This document shows positions 7,901 to 16,419 of a DNA stretch of 64,000 nucleotides, piece by piece (the stretch's first letter is position 1; each line of letters starts with the position of its first letter). The stretch spans positions 140,126 to 204,125 of the forward strand of contig NZ_RCNV01000005.1 in NCBI RefSeq assembly GCF_003667275.1, read 5' to 3'. The stretch comes from Mesonia aquimarina (GTDB lineage Bacteria > Bacteroidota > Bacteroidia > Flavobacteriales > Flavobacteriaceae). The position numbers and the translations under genes were made by a program. The notes beneath the pieces were generated by a model, which was not told the DNA's origin, did no database searches, and was given only the letters and a program-made list of their open reading frames with translations.

Positions 7901-8556
7901 GTAAGAGAGAACAACCGCTTCTTTATAATGAAAACAAACCTTATATTCATTACAACAAAGGTTCGCTGGTCTTATATGCTTTAAGTGATTATATAGGCAC
8001 TAAAAAATTCAACAACATGCTTGCTGACTATATTGATGCTGTCGGTTTTCAAGATGCGCCGTATACAACTTCACTAGAATTTACAGAACATCTTAAAAAA
8101 GCAACACCGGACTCCCTGCAATATTTGGTGTACGATATGATTGAAACCATTACACTTTATAACAATAAAGTCTTGGATTATGAGGTAAATGAATTAGAAA
8201 ACGGCAAATACGAAATAAGCCTAAAAGCACAAGTTTCTAAATACCGAACTACCGACTATGGAACGAAAAACTTTGAAAATTACGAATCTTGTTCCATCAG
8301 CTATTCACCGGAAAATGAAGATGAAGAAACTGCTAAAATAGAGTCGCTTCCTTTAAAAGACTACATTGAGATCGGAATTTTTACCGAAGATGATGAAGAA
8401 AATGAAGAGGTGTTATACTTAAAAAAGCGAAAAGTGACAGAAATTTATAACGAATTTACGATTGTGGTTGATCAAAAACCAACTGAAGTAGGCATTGATC
8501 CGTATAACAAATTAATCGACAGAAATTCTGAAGACAACCGAATGGAGGTAGAGTAA
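4903..8556 (+). CDS. ABC-2 permease fused to M1-family metallopeptidase
   Basis: This is a 1217-residue fusion. Residues 1 to about 595 are membrane domain with many hydrophobic segments, including two ABC-2-like halves separated by a basic loop near residues 270-310. The last membrane segment is near 575-595. The remaining 620 residues form an M1 gluzincin aminopeptidase domain. It has HEVAH at 937-941 followed by QWWAHQ, and the probable third zinc ligand E961, 20 residues after the last histidine rather than the classical 19. The topology places the peptidase on the periplasmic side if the last segment crosses outward; this is inferred. Similar permease/M1 fusions are known in Bacteroidota, but their substrate is unknown to me. 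Confidence 0.9.
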   Translation: MFGKIFKFEISYWLKSPLWYSYMAAMLIIATLITATAVGVFDSATVSVTGIKKINSPISIAGLLGGFTFLVYFLLPSIIGNSIYKDYKSEMYQVLFSYPFSKTDYLLAKFLSSFLMTLGVLFFAVIGLIIGCYLPGANQDLLLDFELLNYLQPFVLVVIPNLFFFGTIVFGVVTFSRNIFIGFITVLILIVLQGLAGNYLGDLDTKTLAALLDPLGGSAISYETEYWTVEEQNNNFIPFSGYILYNRILWSVISLLIFLGVFNAFKFHQNPISLKIFKKKSKRFVKQNFGGYKIHRTPTVQLDFSLSRKLKNVWKFATFELKYILKNWAFISIFAVGILMVVLVLNLGYQIQGTDTLPITRIMISLSQGGIGLFMMILIFLFSGMLMHRGNISHMDQLLDTTAQPSWIFMTSKFVAILQMIAVIFLSVIGVSIAYQAISGFYDFEIGLYLFDYFFVDFPNWIIYTFLAFFIHSLIKNYIVGFITLIALFILLQFFPSFGIEQSIFNFNKISGTSYSDMNGYGHGLSVFYIYKIYWGLFGIALFVIASLLYQRGLTNGFKARLRLAGKRFSSPRKVVFFGSLVLFFSLGGYIYYIDNIKNERYSGKEYEKGRVKYEKEFGHYASMKKPRITASKIDLAIYPETRDYKVEGVFTMENKTEEAIDSIYLQTSDDLIDYSFSIPTEVSLTNERFNFEVLQFKKSLQPGEKITFNFTMKNEPNSWLRNNSPIQYNGTFLNNRMLPSFGYNESYEHSSEKIREKYDLPYKERMSSPHDSTALGDTYISSEADWIDFEATISTSSEQIAIAPGYLQKEWSENGRRYFHYKMEDKMLNFYNIMSAEYEVVSEKHEGINLQIFYHPGHEYNLERMMDGAKKSLSYYQENFSPYQFRQLRIIEFPSTYGSFAQSFANTVPFSEGIGFIANVEEENDGVDYPFTITAHEVAHQWWAHQVIGANVQGSTLMSESLSEYSALKVLEKRYGETKMRRFLKDALDNYLSGRSSESKREQPLLYNENKPYIHYNKGSLVLYALSDYIGTKKFNNMLADYIDAVGFQDAPYTTSLEFTEHLKKATPDSLQYLVYDMIETITLYNNKVLDYEVNELENGKYEISLKAQVSKYRTTDYGTKNFENYESCSISYSPENEDEETAKIESLPLKDYIEIGIFTEDDEENEEVLYLKKRKVTEIYNEFTIVVDQKPTEVGIDPYNKLIDRNSEDNRMEVE

Positions 8557-8560
8557 AAAA

Positions 8561-8605
8561 ATAGGCTATCGAAAACATACATTTTCTGATAGCCTATTAC
8601 TTTTT
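8561..8605. terminator. bidirectional terminator
   Basis: ATAGGCTATC (8561-8570) pairs with GATAGCCTAT (8588-8597), with an inner GAAAA/TTTTC extension. A-rich sequence precedes the stem and T-rich sequence follows it. It lies between the convergent fusion gene and the lipoprotein gene and can serve both. Confidence 0.8.
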
Positions 8606-8617
8606 CTAATTATAATA

Positions 8618-9166
8618 TTATTCAAGTTGAAATTCTTCTTTCAACTTGTTTAGCGTTATCATTCTCTCTTTTCGAATATCTGTATTTCTCCATTCTATGG
8701 ATTCAACCATGTGCATATTTTTATCATAGAATTTTTGAGCAATATTTTGTAATCTTTCAACCTCCAAACGCTTTTTAAGGTGCTGCATCAGCTCATAAAA
8801 ATCATTAACGTTTGGCAACGCATGTCTCATATTTGCCATAGCATTCGCATAATATAGTTTTTCCTCATCAGAAATTTTTTGCACTAATCCTTGTACAAAT
8901 AAGCCTGTTAAGGCATGACTTTTAAGAATTAAGTTTTCTGGTTTATCTGCTTCAATAGACCGAAAGTAAGCATCCAATTCTTCAAAAGAGTCAATAGAAT
9001 ACGGATAAGTATCACTCGCAACTATAGCCTTTGTTTTTGCATCCAGCTGTTTGCTTTCGGGTATTTCTGATTTTTCATCAAAATCAGTTTTTTCGGAATT
9101 CTCTTGACAAGAGAAAAAACACATTACTAATAAGGTCGAAAAAAAAAGTTTACCTAAGTATTTCAT
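8618..9166 (-). CDS. hypothetical lipoprotein
   Basis: This is a 182-residue exported protein. The N-terminus MKYLGKLFFSTLLVMCFFSC is a lipoprotein signal peptide with the lipobox FFSC, so the mature protein would be lipid-anchored in the envelope. The rest is hydrophilic and mostly helical in character, ending in a Lys/Glu/Arg-rich segment. I do not recognise a family. It is a single gene, divergent from pyrH and sharing a terminator region with the fusion gene on the other side. Confidence 0.75.
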   Translation of the reverse strand: MKYLGKLFFSTLLVMCFFSCQENSEKTDFDEKSEIPESKQLDAKTKAIVASDTYPYSIDSFEELDAYFRSIEADKPENLILKSHALTGLFVQGLVQKISDEEKLYYANAMANMRHALPNVNDFYELMQHLKKRLEVERLQNIAQKFYDKNMHMVESIEWRNTDIRKERMITLNKLKEEFQLE

Positions 9167-9290
9167 AACATTTAATTCTGATAATCAGATAAATATACAA
9201 TCTAAATCATCCATACACAAACCAATCCAGTTCGATTACAAATCAGTATCAGTTTTTTTCATCAATACTTTCTCAAATTCAGAATATCGC

Positions 9291-9298
9291 TATATTTG
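9291..9298 (+). promoter_or_regulatory. pyrH promoter -7 box
   Basis: TATATTTG matches TAnnTTTG, 23 bases before the pyrH ATG. The -33 element is weak (T-rich sequence near 9268-9272). Confidence 0.5.
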
Positions 9299-9321
9299 CA
9301 CAACTTATACGAGCAGAAATT

Positions 9322-10029
9322 ATGCAATACAAAAGAATTCTTTTAAAATTATCTGGAGAAGCATTAATGGGAAACCGTCAATATGGTATAGATCCTGAGC
9401 GTCTGGCAGATTATGCAAAAGAAATAAAATCGGTTACCGATAAAGGAATTGAAGTTGCCATTGTTATTGGTGGCGGAAATATTTTTAGAGGTGTTTCGGG
9501 AGCCAGTAAAGGAATGGACCGCGTGCAAGGCGACCATATGGGGATGTTAGCAACAGTTATTAACGGACTCGCTTTACAAAGTGCTTGTGAAGATCAAGAT
9601 ATTGAAACCCGTTTGCAATCTGCTGTAAAAATTAACGAAGTAGCCGAACCTTTTATTAGAAGAAAAGCATTACGCCATCTGCAAAAAGGGCGTGTGGTTA
9701 TCTTTGGAGGCGGAACCGGAAATCCTTATTTCACTACAGATTCTGCAGCAGTATTACGTGCAATAGAAATTCAAGCTGATGTTATTTTAAAAGGAACCCG
9801 TGTTGATGGGATTTACAATGCTGATCCTGAAAAAGACAGAGAAGCAACCAAGTTTGATTTTATTACCTTTGATGATGTCTTAAGAAAAGGGTTAAAAGTA
9901 ATGGACACCACTGCTTTTACTTTAAGTCAAGAAAATGAATTACCTATTATTGTTTTTGATATGAATAAATCTGGCAACTTATTAAAAGTGGTTTCCGGAG
10001 AAAATATCGGAACAAAAGTAAATTTATAA
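9322..10029 (+). CDS. pyrH: UMP kinase
   Basis: This enzyme phosphorylates UMP to UDP in pyrimidine nucleotide synthesis and belongs to the amino-acid-kinase fold, unrelated to eukaryotic UMP/CMP kinases. The 235-residue product starts with [15 protein letters not shown] (residues 3-17). It carries the glycine-rich IGGGNIFRG segment and the C-terminal [22 protein letters not shown] region that binds nucleotide. Length is normal. It is followed 58 bases later by frr, the common pyrH-frr pair. Confidence 0.97.
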   Translation: MQYKRILLKLSGEALMGNRQYGIDPERLADYAKEIKSVTDKGIEVAIVIGGGNIFRGVSGASKGMDRVQGDHMGMLATVINGLALQSACEDQDIETRLQSAVKINEVAEPFIRRKALRHLQKGRVVIFGGGTGNPYFTTDSAAVLRAIEIQADVILKGTRVDGIYNADPEKDREATKFDFITFDDVLRKGLKVMDTTAFTLSQENELPIIVFDMNKSGNLLKVVSGENIGTKVNL

Positions 10030-10087
10030 GCAACAAAATTTTTAACTTACTATTTTAGTATAGGATTTTTTAAAAAAGTTCACGAAA

Positions 10088-10642
10088 ATGGATGAAATAA
10101 ATTTTATTATAGAAAGCACAGATGAATCGATGCAAAAAGCCATTATTCATCTAGAAAAGCAATTGATGAAAATTCGTGCCGGAAAAGCCAACCCAAACAT
10201 GGTTAGCAGTGTAATGGTAGAATATTATGGCTCAAAAACTCCACTTAACCAAGTAGGAAACGTAAATACACCAGATGCCAGAACAATTTCTATTCAGCCT
10301 TTTGAAAAATCTTTAATTCCTGAGATTGAAAAAGGAATTCAACTTGCCAATCTAGGCTTTAACCCGATGAATAACGGAGAAAGCGTAATTATTAGCGTAC
10401 CGCCATTAACAGAAGAGCGTCGTAGAGAATTAGCAAAACAAGCTAAGGCAGAAGCGGAGGACGCAAAAGTGGGAGTTAGAAACGATAGAAAAAGCGCCAA
10501 TAATGACATCAAAAAAATTGAAGAGGCTTCTGAGGATTTAAAGAAGAATGCTGAGGTTGATATTCAAAAATTAACCGATCAATACATTGCTAAAATTGAT
10601 GATATTTTAGCTTATAAGGAAAAAGAAATTATGACGGTTTAA
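10088..10642 (+). CDS. frr: ribosome recycling factor
   Basis: RRF splits post-termination ribosomes together with EF-G. The 184-residue product has the family landmarks: the N-terminal helix ending LEKQLMKIRAGKANP, VEYYGSKTPLNQVGNV, the PFEKSLIPEIEKGI segment, and PPLTEERRRELAKQAK before the C-terminal helix. Normal length. It lies in the pyrH transcription unit and is followed by a terminator. Confidence 0.97.
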   Translation: MDEINFIIESTDESMQKAIIHLEKQLMKIRAGKANPNMVSSVMVEYYGSKTPLNQVGNVNTPDARTISIQPFEKSLIPEIEKGIQLANLGFNPMNNGESVIISVPPLTEERRRELAKQAKAEAEDAKVGVRNDRKSANNDIKKIEEASEDLKKNAEVDIQKLTDQYIAKIDDILAYKEKEIMTV

Positions 10643-10678
10643 AAATAAATCCTTGTATTATTTACTTAAAATTTAATT

Positions 10679-10704
10679 AAAGCGGCAACCATGTCGCTTT
10701 TTTT
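10679..10704 (+). terminator. pyrH-frr terminator
   Basis: AAAGCGGCA (10679-10687) pairs with TGTCGCTTT (10692-10700) with one G-U pair and loop ACCA. A T-run follows. Confidence 0.75.
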
Positions 10705-10739
10705 AGTTTCCTTGCAGTCAATTAAAGATCAATAAATTC

Positions 10740-13184
10740 ATGGCTAAACGTCTTCTAGCTTTTATGTGCCTTATGATGCTTGCTAATCTTTCATTAGCAC
10801 AAAAAGTAATTACAGGCACCGTGATCGATCAAAAAAGCGGCGAGCCCTTACCCTATGCCAACGTATACACTTCGCAAGTTAAAAACCCGACGCTTACCAA
10901 TGTAGACGGAACCTTTAGCCTGCAAATTGAATCTTCAATCTCAGAAATTATTGTTTCTTACATCGGCTATAAAACCCAACGTGTTTCGTTAAACAATCGG
11001 ACGGATATTCTCGTGAAACTCGATCCTGCTGTCGAAAATTTAGTGAAAGTTTTGGTTACTTCTACCGAGCGTGTAGCCCAACGGATTATAAATAGAGCCA
11101 TTGCAAGAAAACCCGAAAATAATCCGGATTTAAAATTTGACACTTATCATTATAAAACCTATAATAAACTCATTATAGATGATGAAGAAAAAGCCTTAAC
11201 TATTTCAGCAGATTCCACTAAAACAAAAATCAAAAGAATATTAAAAGAGGGCAGAAGTTATCTTTCTGAACAAGTAAGCGAATACAATTTTACGCAAGAA
11301 AACGGCTTAACCGAAACCATTCAAGCAACCCGAACAGCAGGTTTTAAAAAACCGGTCTACGAATTATTGTCGACAAAGGTCCAATCCAATTCGTGGTACG
11401 ATAAAAAATACACTGTTTTCGGCACCGATTACGCCAGTCCGTTAGCCGACCATCCTTACAGAAATTACACCTATCAAGTATTAGACACTACGCAAACAGA
11501 GCGCCCGGCTTTTGTAATTTATTTTGAACCCAAGCGCAGAAAAGCAGTTGCCGGCTTAGAAGGCGTGTTGTATATCGACACCCTAAATTACGGACTTCAA
11601 AAAGCGATAGGACAGTTAAAGGGTGAAGTTGATGTAAAAGCTACACAAGATTTCACCTATTATGAAGACGAAAATATTTGGTTTCCCAAAGAACAATCCA
11701 TTACTTTAAAACCCGGTACCGGTGGCGAAAAAGTATCCATTTTTGGAGGAAGTATTTCCATAGGAAGCCTGCCCGAAAAACAAGATCAATTTAGCGGTAA
11801 AGAATTATTTCTGAATTCGGTCATGACATATCAAGACATCAAGTTTAATGAAGAAACACAACAACCTTCTTCAGAAAACAAAATCACCCTTTCTCCAGAT
11901 GCAACAGAGCGTGACAATAACTACTGGGAAGCAAATAGAAGCATTCCGTTTACCAATCGAGATAAGGCAACTTTTAAACGCGTAGATAGTATTATTAAAG
12001 CTGAAAATATTTCCAGAAGGATTGATGTGATTCAGAATTTTAATATTGGCTACTTCCCTATTGGTTTTATGAACATTGATTTACGAAAACTTATAAAATA
12101 TAATGATTACGAAGGATTGCGTTTAGGAGCCGGAGGAATTACCAATGAAAAGCTATCAGAAAAATTTAGACTAGAAGGCTACGGTGTTTACGGATTTAAA
12201 GATGAAGCCGTTAAGTATAGCATTGGTGGGGGTATTTTACTAAACGAAAATTCGAATACTTGGATAAACGTAAACTACACCGATGACATTAATGAAGTTG
12301 GAAGTTTTTTTTATTTAACAGATCGCAGAACCTATTCTTTATTTGAACCTCGTTTAATCAACATTAATTTCTATTATAAATACCAGATGTTTCGTACAAG
12401 CTTACAGCATCGATTTTCTCCAAAATTATTAAGTGAATTTCAACTGGCCAAAAGTGATATTTCACAAACACAAAATTACAGCTTTCAAAACGACGGAAAA
12501 ACATATAGCGATTACTCCTTAGCAGAGGCTACCGCATCTTTCCGTTGGAGCCCGTTTAGCACCTATTTAAAAGCGGCCGATAAAATTATTGAACTTGATG
12601 TGGGGTACCCGAAATTCTCCTTTCAAGCCACACAAGCTTTTGACAATATTTTTGGAAGCGACTTTGAATACACTAAATTAGGCTTAAAAATTAATTACAC
12701 CATCGACAGAATTAACCAAAATCAAACCTCTTTTATTTTAGAAGGCGATTATGGGTTTGGTGATTTACCACTTACACATACGTTTCATGCCTACCCAAAT
12801 AATCCAAATAAAGCAAAATTAACACAACGCTTTTCAGTAGCCGGAAGACGAACCTTTGAAACCATGTATTTTAGTGAGTTTTTTAGTGATCGTTTAGCAA
12901 GTTTACAAATTAAACATCGCTTTAGACCATGGGATTTTGGGCGTTACAGCAAACCAGAATTGGTTTTAATAACCCGACATGCCATTGGCGATTTTCTAGA
13001 TCAAGCTAAGCATAGCGGTTTAAGCTTTAATACGCTAGAACATGGGTATTCAGAATCAGGTTTAGAAATCAATAAAATACTCTTTGGTTTCGGACTCAGT
13101 TTTGCGTATCGTTATGGAGCCTATCACCTTCCGGATTTAGAAGATAATATCTCTTTTAAATTTACATTTTATTTTAAGCTTTAA
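10740..13184 (+). CDS. DUF5686 outer-membrane protein with carboxypeptidase-like regulatory domain
   Basis: This is an 814-residue exported protein. A signal peptide ends at about residue 20 (LSLAQ). Residues 22-100 form a carboxypeptidase-regulatory-like beta-sandwich (ITGTVIDQKSGEPLPYANVY, then SYIGYKTQRVSL). The remainder matches the DUF5686 family, which in Bacteroidota is predicted to end in a beta-barrel. The last residues FKFTFYFKL have the alternating pattern with terminal hydrophobic residues of barrel strands. The function of the family is not known to me. It stands between a terminator and the promoter of the next gene and is probably monocistronic. Confidence 0.85.
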   Translation: MAKRLLAFMCLMMLANLSLAQKVITGTVIDQKSGEPLPYANVYTSQVKNPTLTNVDGTFSLQIESSISEIIVSYIGYKTQRVSLNNRTDILVKLDPAVENLVKVLVTSTERVAQRIINRAIARKPENNPDLKFDTYHYKTYNKLIIDDEEKALTISADSTKTKIKRILKEGRSYLSEQVSEYNFTQENGLTETIQATRTAGFKKPVYELLSTKVQSNSWYDKKYTVFGTDYASPLADHPYRNYTYQVLDTTQTERPAFVIYFEPKRRKAVAGLEGVLYIDTLNYGLQKAIGQLKGEVDVKATQDFTYYEDENIWFPKEQSITLKPGTGGEKVSIFGGSISIGSLPEKQDQFSGKELFLNSVMTYQDIKFNEETQQPSSENKITLSPDATERDNNYWEANRSIPFTNRDKATFKRVDSIIKAENISRRIDVIQNFNIGYFPIGFMNIDLRKLIKYNDYEGLRLGAGGITNEKLSEKFRLEGYGVYGFKDEAVKYSIGGGILLNENSNTWINVNYTDDINEVGSFFYLTDRRTYSLFEPRLININFYYKYQMFRTSLQHRFSPKLLSEFQLAKSDISQTQNYSFQNDGKTYSDYSLAEATASFRWSPFSTYLKAADKIIELDVGYPKFSFQATQAFDNIFGSDFEYTKLGLKINYTIDRINQNQTSFILEGDYGFGDLPLTHTFHAYPNNPNKAKLTQRFSVAGRRTFETMYFSEFFSDRLASLQIKHRFRPWDFGRYSKPELVLITRHAIGDFLDQAKHSGLSFNTLEHGYSESGLEINKILFGFGLSFAYRYGAYHLPDLEDNISFKFTFYFKL

Positions 13185-13218
13185 ATGATTTTTCAATAGG
13201 TTATTGCTAAGCATTTTA

Positions 13219-13226
13219 TACCTTTG
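13219..13226 (+). promoter_or_regulatory. promoter -7 box of the RND/MMPL gene
   Basis: TACCTTTG fits TAnnTTTG, 18 bases before the ATG at 13245. No well-spaced TTG was found upstream. Confidence 0.4.
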
Positions 13227-13244
13227 CAGCCCTAATTTTGAATC

Positions 13245-15644
13245 ATGTCAAAACTTTTCAGCTTCGGATTCTGGAATACAATTGCAAGAATCATTCTTCG
13301 CAATCGCATCATTATTTTAGCCTTAATTTTGGCGGCCACGGTTTTTCTAGCTTTTCAATGGAAAAACATGCGCTTTTCGTATACCGAAGCAAACTTACTT
13401 CCTGATGATCATGAAATAAATCAGGAGTATGAAAAATTCTTAGAAAAGTTTGGTGAAGAAGGTAATCTTATTGTAATCGCCACCAATGACCCAGGTTTAT
13501 TTACCCCCGAAAAGTTTGAAGCCTGGAATAACTTATCTAAAAAACTGGATAGCTTTCCTGAGGTACAGTACACCATTAGTGTAGGCGATTTAAAAAAGTT
13601 AAAGAAATTTTCTGATCCTAACCGATTTGAACTAGTTCCCGCTTTAGCTGAAAAAAATCCGAATAAAAAAGAACTGAAAGTCTACGAAGAAGAGTTATTT
13701 GAAAAGCTTCCGTTTTATGAAGGTCTAGTGTACAGCAAAAAAACCAATACCGTGCAAACGGCGGTTTATATGGATAAAGCTGTAGTGAATACCGAAGCTA
13801 GAAAACTCTTTGTTTTAAACGATCTAAAACCCATTTTAGAAAACTTTGAGAAAGAAAGTGATATCGAGCTGCATGTTTCGGGAATGCCCTACATCAGAAC
13901 CTTGAACTCTAAAAATATTGTTGATGAAATTCAATGGTTTGTCGGCGGTGCCTTGTTGGTTACTTCTTTAATTTTCTTTTTCTTTTTCCGTTCAGTTAGA
14001 GCTACGTTAATTTCCATGTTTACCGTTATCATTGGAGTAATGTGGTCTTTTGGCTTCTTGGGATTATTACATTATGAAATTACGGCGCTTACGGCTGTTA
14101 TCCCGCCTCTTATTATCGTGATCGGAATACCCAACTGTATTTTCCTTATCAACAAATATCAACAGGAAATAAAAAAACACGGAAATCAAGCAAAATCATT
14201 ACAGCGGGTTATTGCTAAAGTAGGGAATGCTACTTTAATGACTAATGTAACAACAGCTTCCGGTTTTGCTACCTTTATTATAACCGAAAGCACCTTGTTG
14301 AAAGAGTTTGGTATTGTAGCTTCCATCAATATTTTAGCCATATTTATTTTAAGTTTGCTCATTATCCCTATCATATACAGCTATATGGCTTTGCCGAAAG
14401 AAAAGCATTTACGCCATTTAGGAAAAACCTGGATTGAAGGTTTCGTGAATTGGATAGAAAGTACCGTACGCAAACGCCGAATCAGTATTTATATTTCTGC
14501 GGTAGTCTTATTAATTGCTAGTATGACCGGAATTTATTTGATCAAAGTTTCTGGAAGTTTATTAGAAGATATGCCGAAAGAAGCCGATTTTTTCAAGGAT
14601 ATCGAGTTTTTTGAAGAAGAGTTTAATGGCATCATGCCTCTCGAAATTTTAATCAACACCCAACGTGAACAAGGCGTCGTTAAACTTTCTACGCTCAAAC
14701 GAATGCAAGAACTGGAGGAGCTTTTGGTTGATGTTCCTGAATTATCTAAACCCATTTCTGTGGTTAATATGGTAAAATACAGCAAACAAGCTTATTATAA
14801 CGGAAATCCTAAGTATTATCAACTTCCAAGTTCGCAAGAAAAGAACTTTATTTTTCCGTATCTCAAAACGCTATCCGGTAAAGATCAGGAACTCAACGCC
14901 TTTGTAGATTCTACGGGTCAATTTGCCCGAATGACCTTTTTTATGAAAGATATTGGCACCGAAGAAATGGAACGTATTGAGGCGAATCTATGGCCAAAAA
15001 TCAACAAGATTTTTCCTCCGGAACGCTACGAAGTGAGTATGACCGGAAAGGCCTTAATCTTTCAAAAAGGGACCAATTATTTAGTGAAAAACTTAATCAT
15101 TTCCTTATCCTTAGCCATTTTGTTAATTGCACTTTTTATGGCGTGGATGTTCCGCTCATTTAAAATGATTGTTATTTCATTAATTCCGAATTTACTGCCT
15201 TTATTAATCACTGCAGGAATGATGGGCTTTTTAGGCGTCCCCATAAAACCCTCTACTATTTTGGTCTTTAGCATTGCGTTTGGAATTTCGGTAGACGATA
15301 CCATTCACTTTTTAGCAAAATATAGACAAGAGCTGAAACATCATAATTGGAAAATTAAAAAGTCGGTTTATCCGGCCTTACGCGAAACCTCGGTAAGTAT
15401 GTTTTACACTTCTATTGTACTCTTTTTTGGTTTTTCTGTATTTATGATTAGTAGTTTTGGCGGTACGGTAGCGCTGGGTGGTTTAGTTTCGGCAACGTTG
15501 CTCTTTGCGATGCTTTCTAACTTGTTGTTATTACCTTCGTTATTGCTTTCTTTAGAAAAAAGCATTGCCAATAAAAAGACCCTTAAAGAACCGCATCTTC
15601 AAATTATTGATGATGAGGATGAAGAAGAAGAATTGAACTCTTAA
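13245..15644 (+). CDS. RND/MMPL-family transporter
   Basis: This 799-residue inner-membrane protein has the RND superfamily layout in its short (MMPL/HpnN-like) form. It has one N-terminal membrane helix (residues 20-40), a periplasmic domain, five helices around residues 225-390 with a sterol-sensing-like arrangement, and a second helix at about 410-430. A second periplasmic domain and a final five-helix bundle (610-780) containing FGISVDDTIHF follow. The C-terminus is acidic (DDEDEEEELNS). Members export lipids or other hydrophobic molecules; the substrate here is unknown. No adaptor or outer-membrane channel gene adjoins it. Confidence 0.88.
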   Translation: MSKLFSFGFWNTIARIILRNRIIILALILAATVFLAFQWKNMRFSYTEANLLPDDHEINQEYEKFLEKFGEEGNLIVIATNDPGLFTPEKFEAWNNLSKKLDSFPEVQYTISVGDLKKLKKFSDPNRFELVPALAEKNPNKKELKVYEEELFEKLPFYEGLVYSKKTNTVQTAVYMDKAVVNTEARKLFVLNDLKPILENFEKESDIELHVSGMPYIRTLNSKNIVDEIQWFVGGALLVTSLIFFFFFRSVRATLISMFTVIIGVMWSFGFLGLLHYEITALTAVIPPLIIVIGIPNCIFLINKYQQEIKKHGNQAKSLQRVIAKVGNATLMTNVTTASGFATFIITESTLLKEFGIVASINILAIFILSLLIIPIIYSYMALPKEKHLRHLGKTWIEGFVNWIESTVRKRRISIYISAVVLLIASMTGIYLIKVSGSLLEDMPKEADFFKDIEFFEEEFNGIMPLEILINTQREQGVVKLSTLKRMQELEELLVDVPELSKPISVVNMVKYSKQAYYNGNPKYYQLPSSQEKNFIFPYLKTLSGKDQELNAFVDSTGQFARMTFFMKDIGTEEMERIEANLWPKINKIFPPERYEVSMTGKALIFQKGTNYLVKNLIISLSLAILLIALFMAWMFRSFKMIVISLIPNLLPLLITAGMMGFLGVPIKPSTILVFSIAFGISVDDTIHFLAKYRQELKHHNWKIKKSVYPALRETSVSMFYTSIVLFFGFSVFMISSFGGTVALGGLVSATLLFAMLSNLLLLPSLLLSLEKSIANKKTLKEPHLQIIDDEDEEEELNS

Positions 15645-15660
15645 AAATTTTATACCTTTG
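15633..15660 (+). promoter_or_regulatory. promoter of the 15675 beta-barrel gene
   Basis: TTG (15633-15635), 17 bases, then TACCTTTG (15653-15660). The -33 element lies inside the end of the upstream transporter gene. Confidence 0.5.
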
Positions 15661-15674
15661 GAAAAAAGCATTTT

Positions 15675-16325
15675 ATGCAAAAAAGCTTTCTTCTATTTTT
15701 TATAACAGTTTTTAGTATTCAATTTTTTTATGCTCAACAAAACCAATCGCTTTCCAACGGAAGTTTATGGCTAGAAGCAAAAGCAGGTTTATCCTTTTAT
15801 AATAGAGAGCTGGCAAGAATTAATGGCGAAAACATAAATTACCAAGAAGTCAATAACAGCTTTCGTTTAGAATTTATTCCACAACTCAATTACGCCATTG
15901 CCAATCGCTTATTTCTCGGAGCCCATCTCGGATTCGGTTATGATTCTTTTGAATTAAAAGAGCTAGACGAAAAAAGTACCCACGTAAATTATAAAATTGG
16001 TACGCAGCTTCAGTATTACTTCTTAAAAATTACGCCGGAGTTTTATTTGCGAAGTGAACTTGGAATCAATTACAATCATTACCGGAGTAATTCGCCTATA
16101 GAAACCCCGGAAACGCAAAACAGCAATTATTTAAAAACATACTTAGACGCCGGGTTTAGCTTTTTACCCGAAGAAAATTGGATGATTTCTATCTTCTTTA
16201 AAGATATTATTACCTATCACTCAAACACGCCAAATTTTGATAACCGAGAAGACTTCGAATCCAGTGTTCTTTTTCAGGATTTTATCCGTTTTCCTCATTT
16301 TTCAGTTTCTTATCAATTAAATTGA
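15675..16325 (+). CDS. outer-membrane beta-barrel protein
   Basis: This is a 216-residue exported protein with a cleavable signal peptide ending around residue 20 (FFYAQ). The mature part alternates hydrophobic and polar residues in short strands separated by turns and loops, including GAHLGFGYDSF, IGTQLQYYF, YLRSELGINYNHY and the final FPHFSVSYQLN. This indicates an eight-or-so-stranded porin-like barrel. I cannot name a family beyond outer-membrane beta-barrel. The gene has its own promoter and precedes the asnS promoter. Confidence 0.75.
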   Translation: MQKSFLLFFITVFSIQFFYAQQNQSLSNGSLWLEAKAGLSFYNRELARINGENINYQEVNNSFRLEFIPQLNYAIANRLFLGAHLGFGYDSFELKELDEKSTHVNYKIGTQLQYYFLKITPEFYLRSELGINYNHYRSNSPIETPETQNSNYLKTYLDAGFSFLPEENWMISIFFKDIITYHSNTPNFDNREDFESSVLFQDFIRFPHFSVSYQLN

Positions 16326-16365
16326 TAAAATTCATCACAAACAACGCATTTTAAAATAAACTTGC

Positions 16366-16398
16366 GCTTGCCAAGCATTTTCAGAAAAAGTATCTTTG
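16366..16398 (+). promoter_or_regulatory. asnS promoter
   Basis: GCTTG (16366-16370), 20 bases, then TATCTTTG (16391-16398), a good match to TTG-N17-23-TAnnTTTG. It ends 21 bases before the ATG at 16420. The TTG at 16396, which would open a longer frame, lies inside the -7 box and therefore cannot be the start. Confidence 0.65.
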
Positions 16399-16419
16399 TG
16401 GCTTAAATTTTTGTCACTC

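Noticed and set aside
16396..16419. longer asnS start
   Set aside because: The TTG lies inside the TATCTTTG promoter box, so the ATG at 16420 is used.
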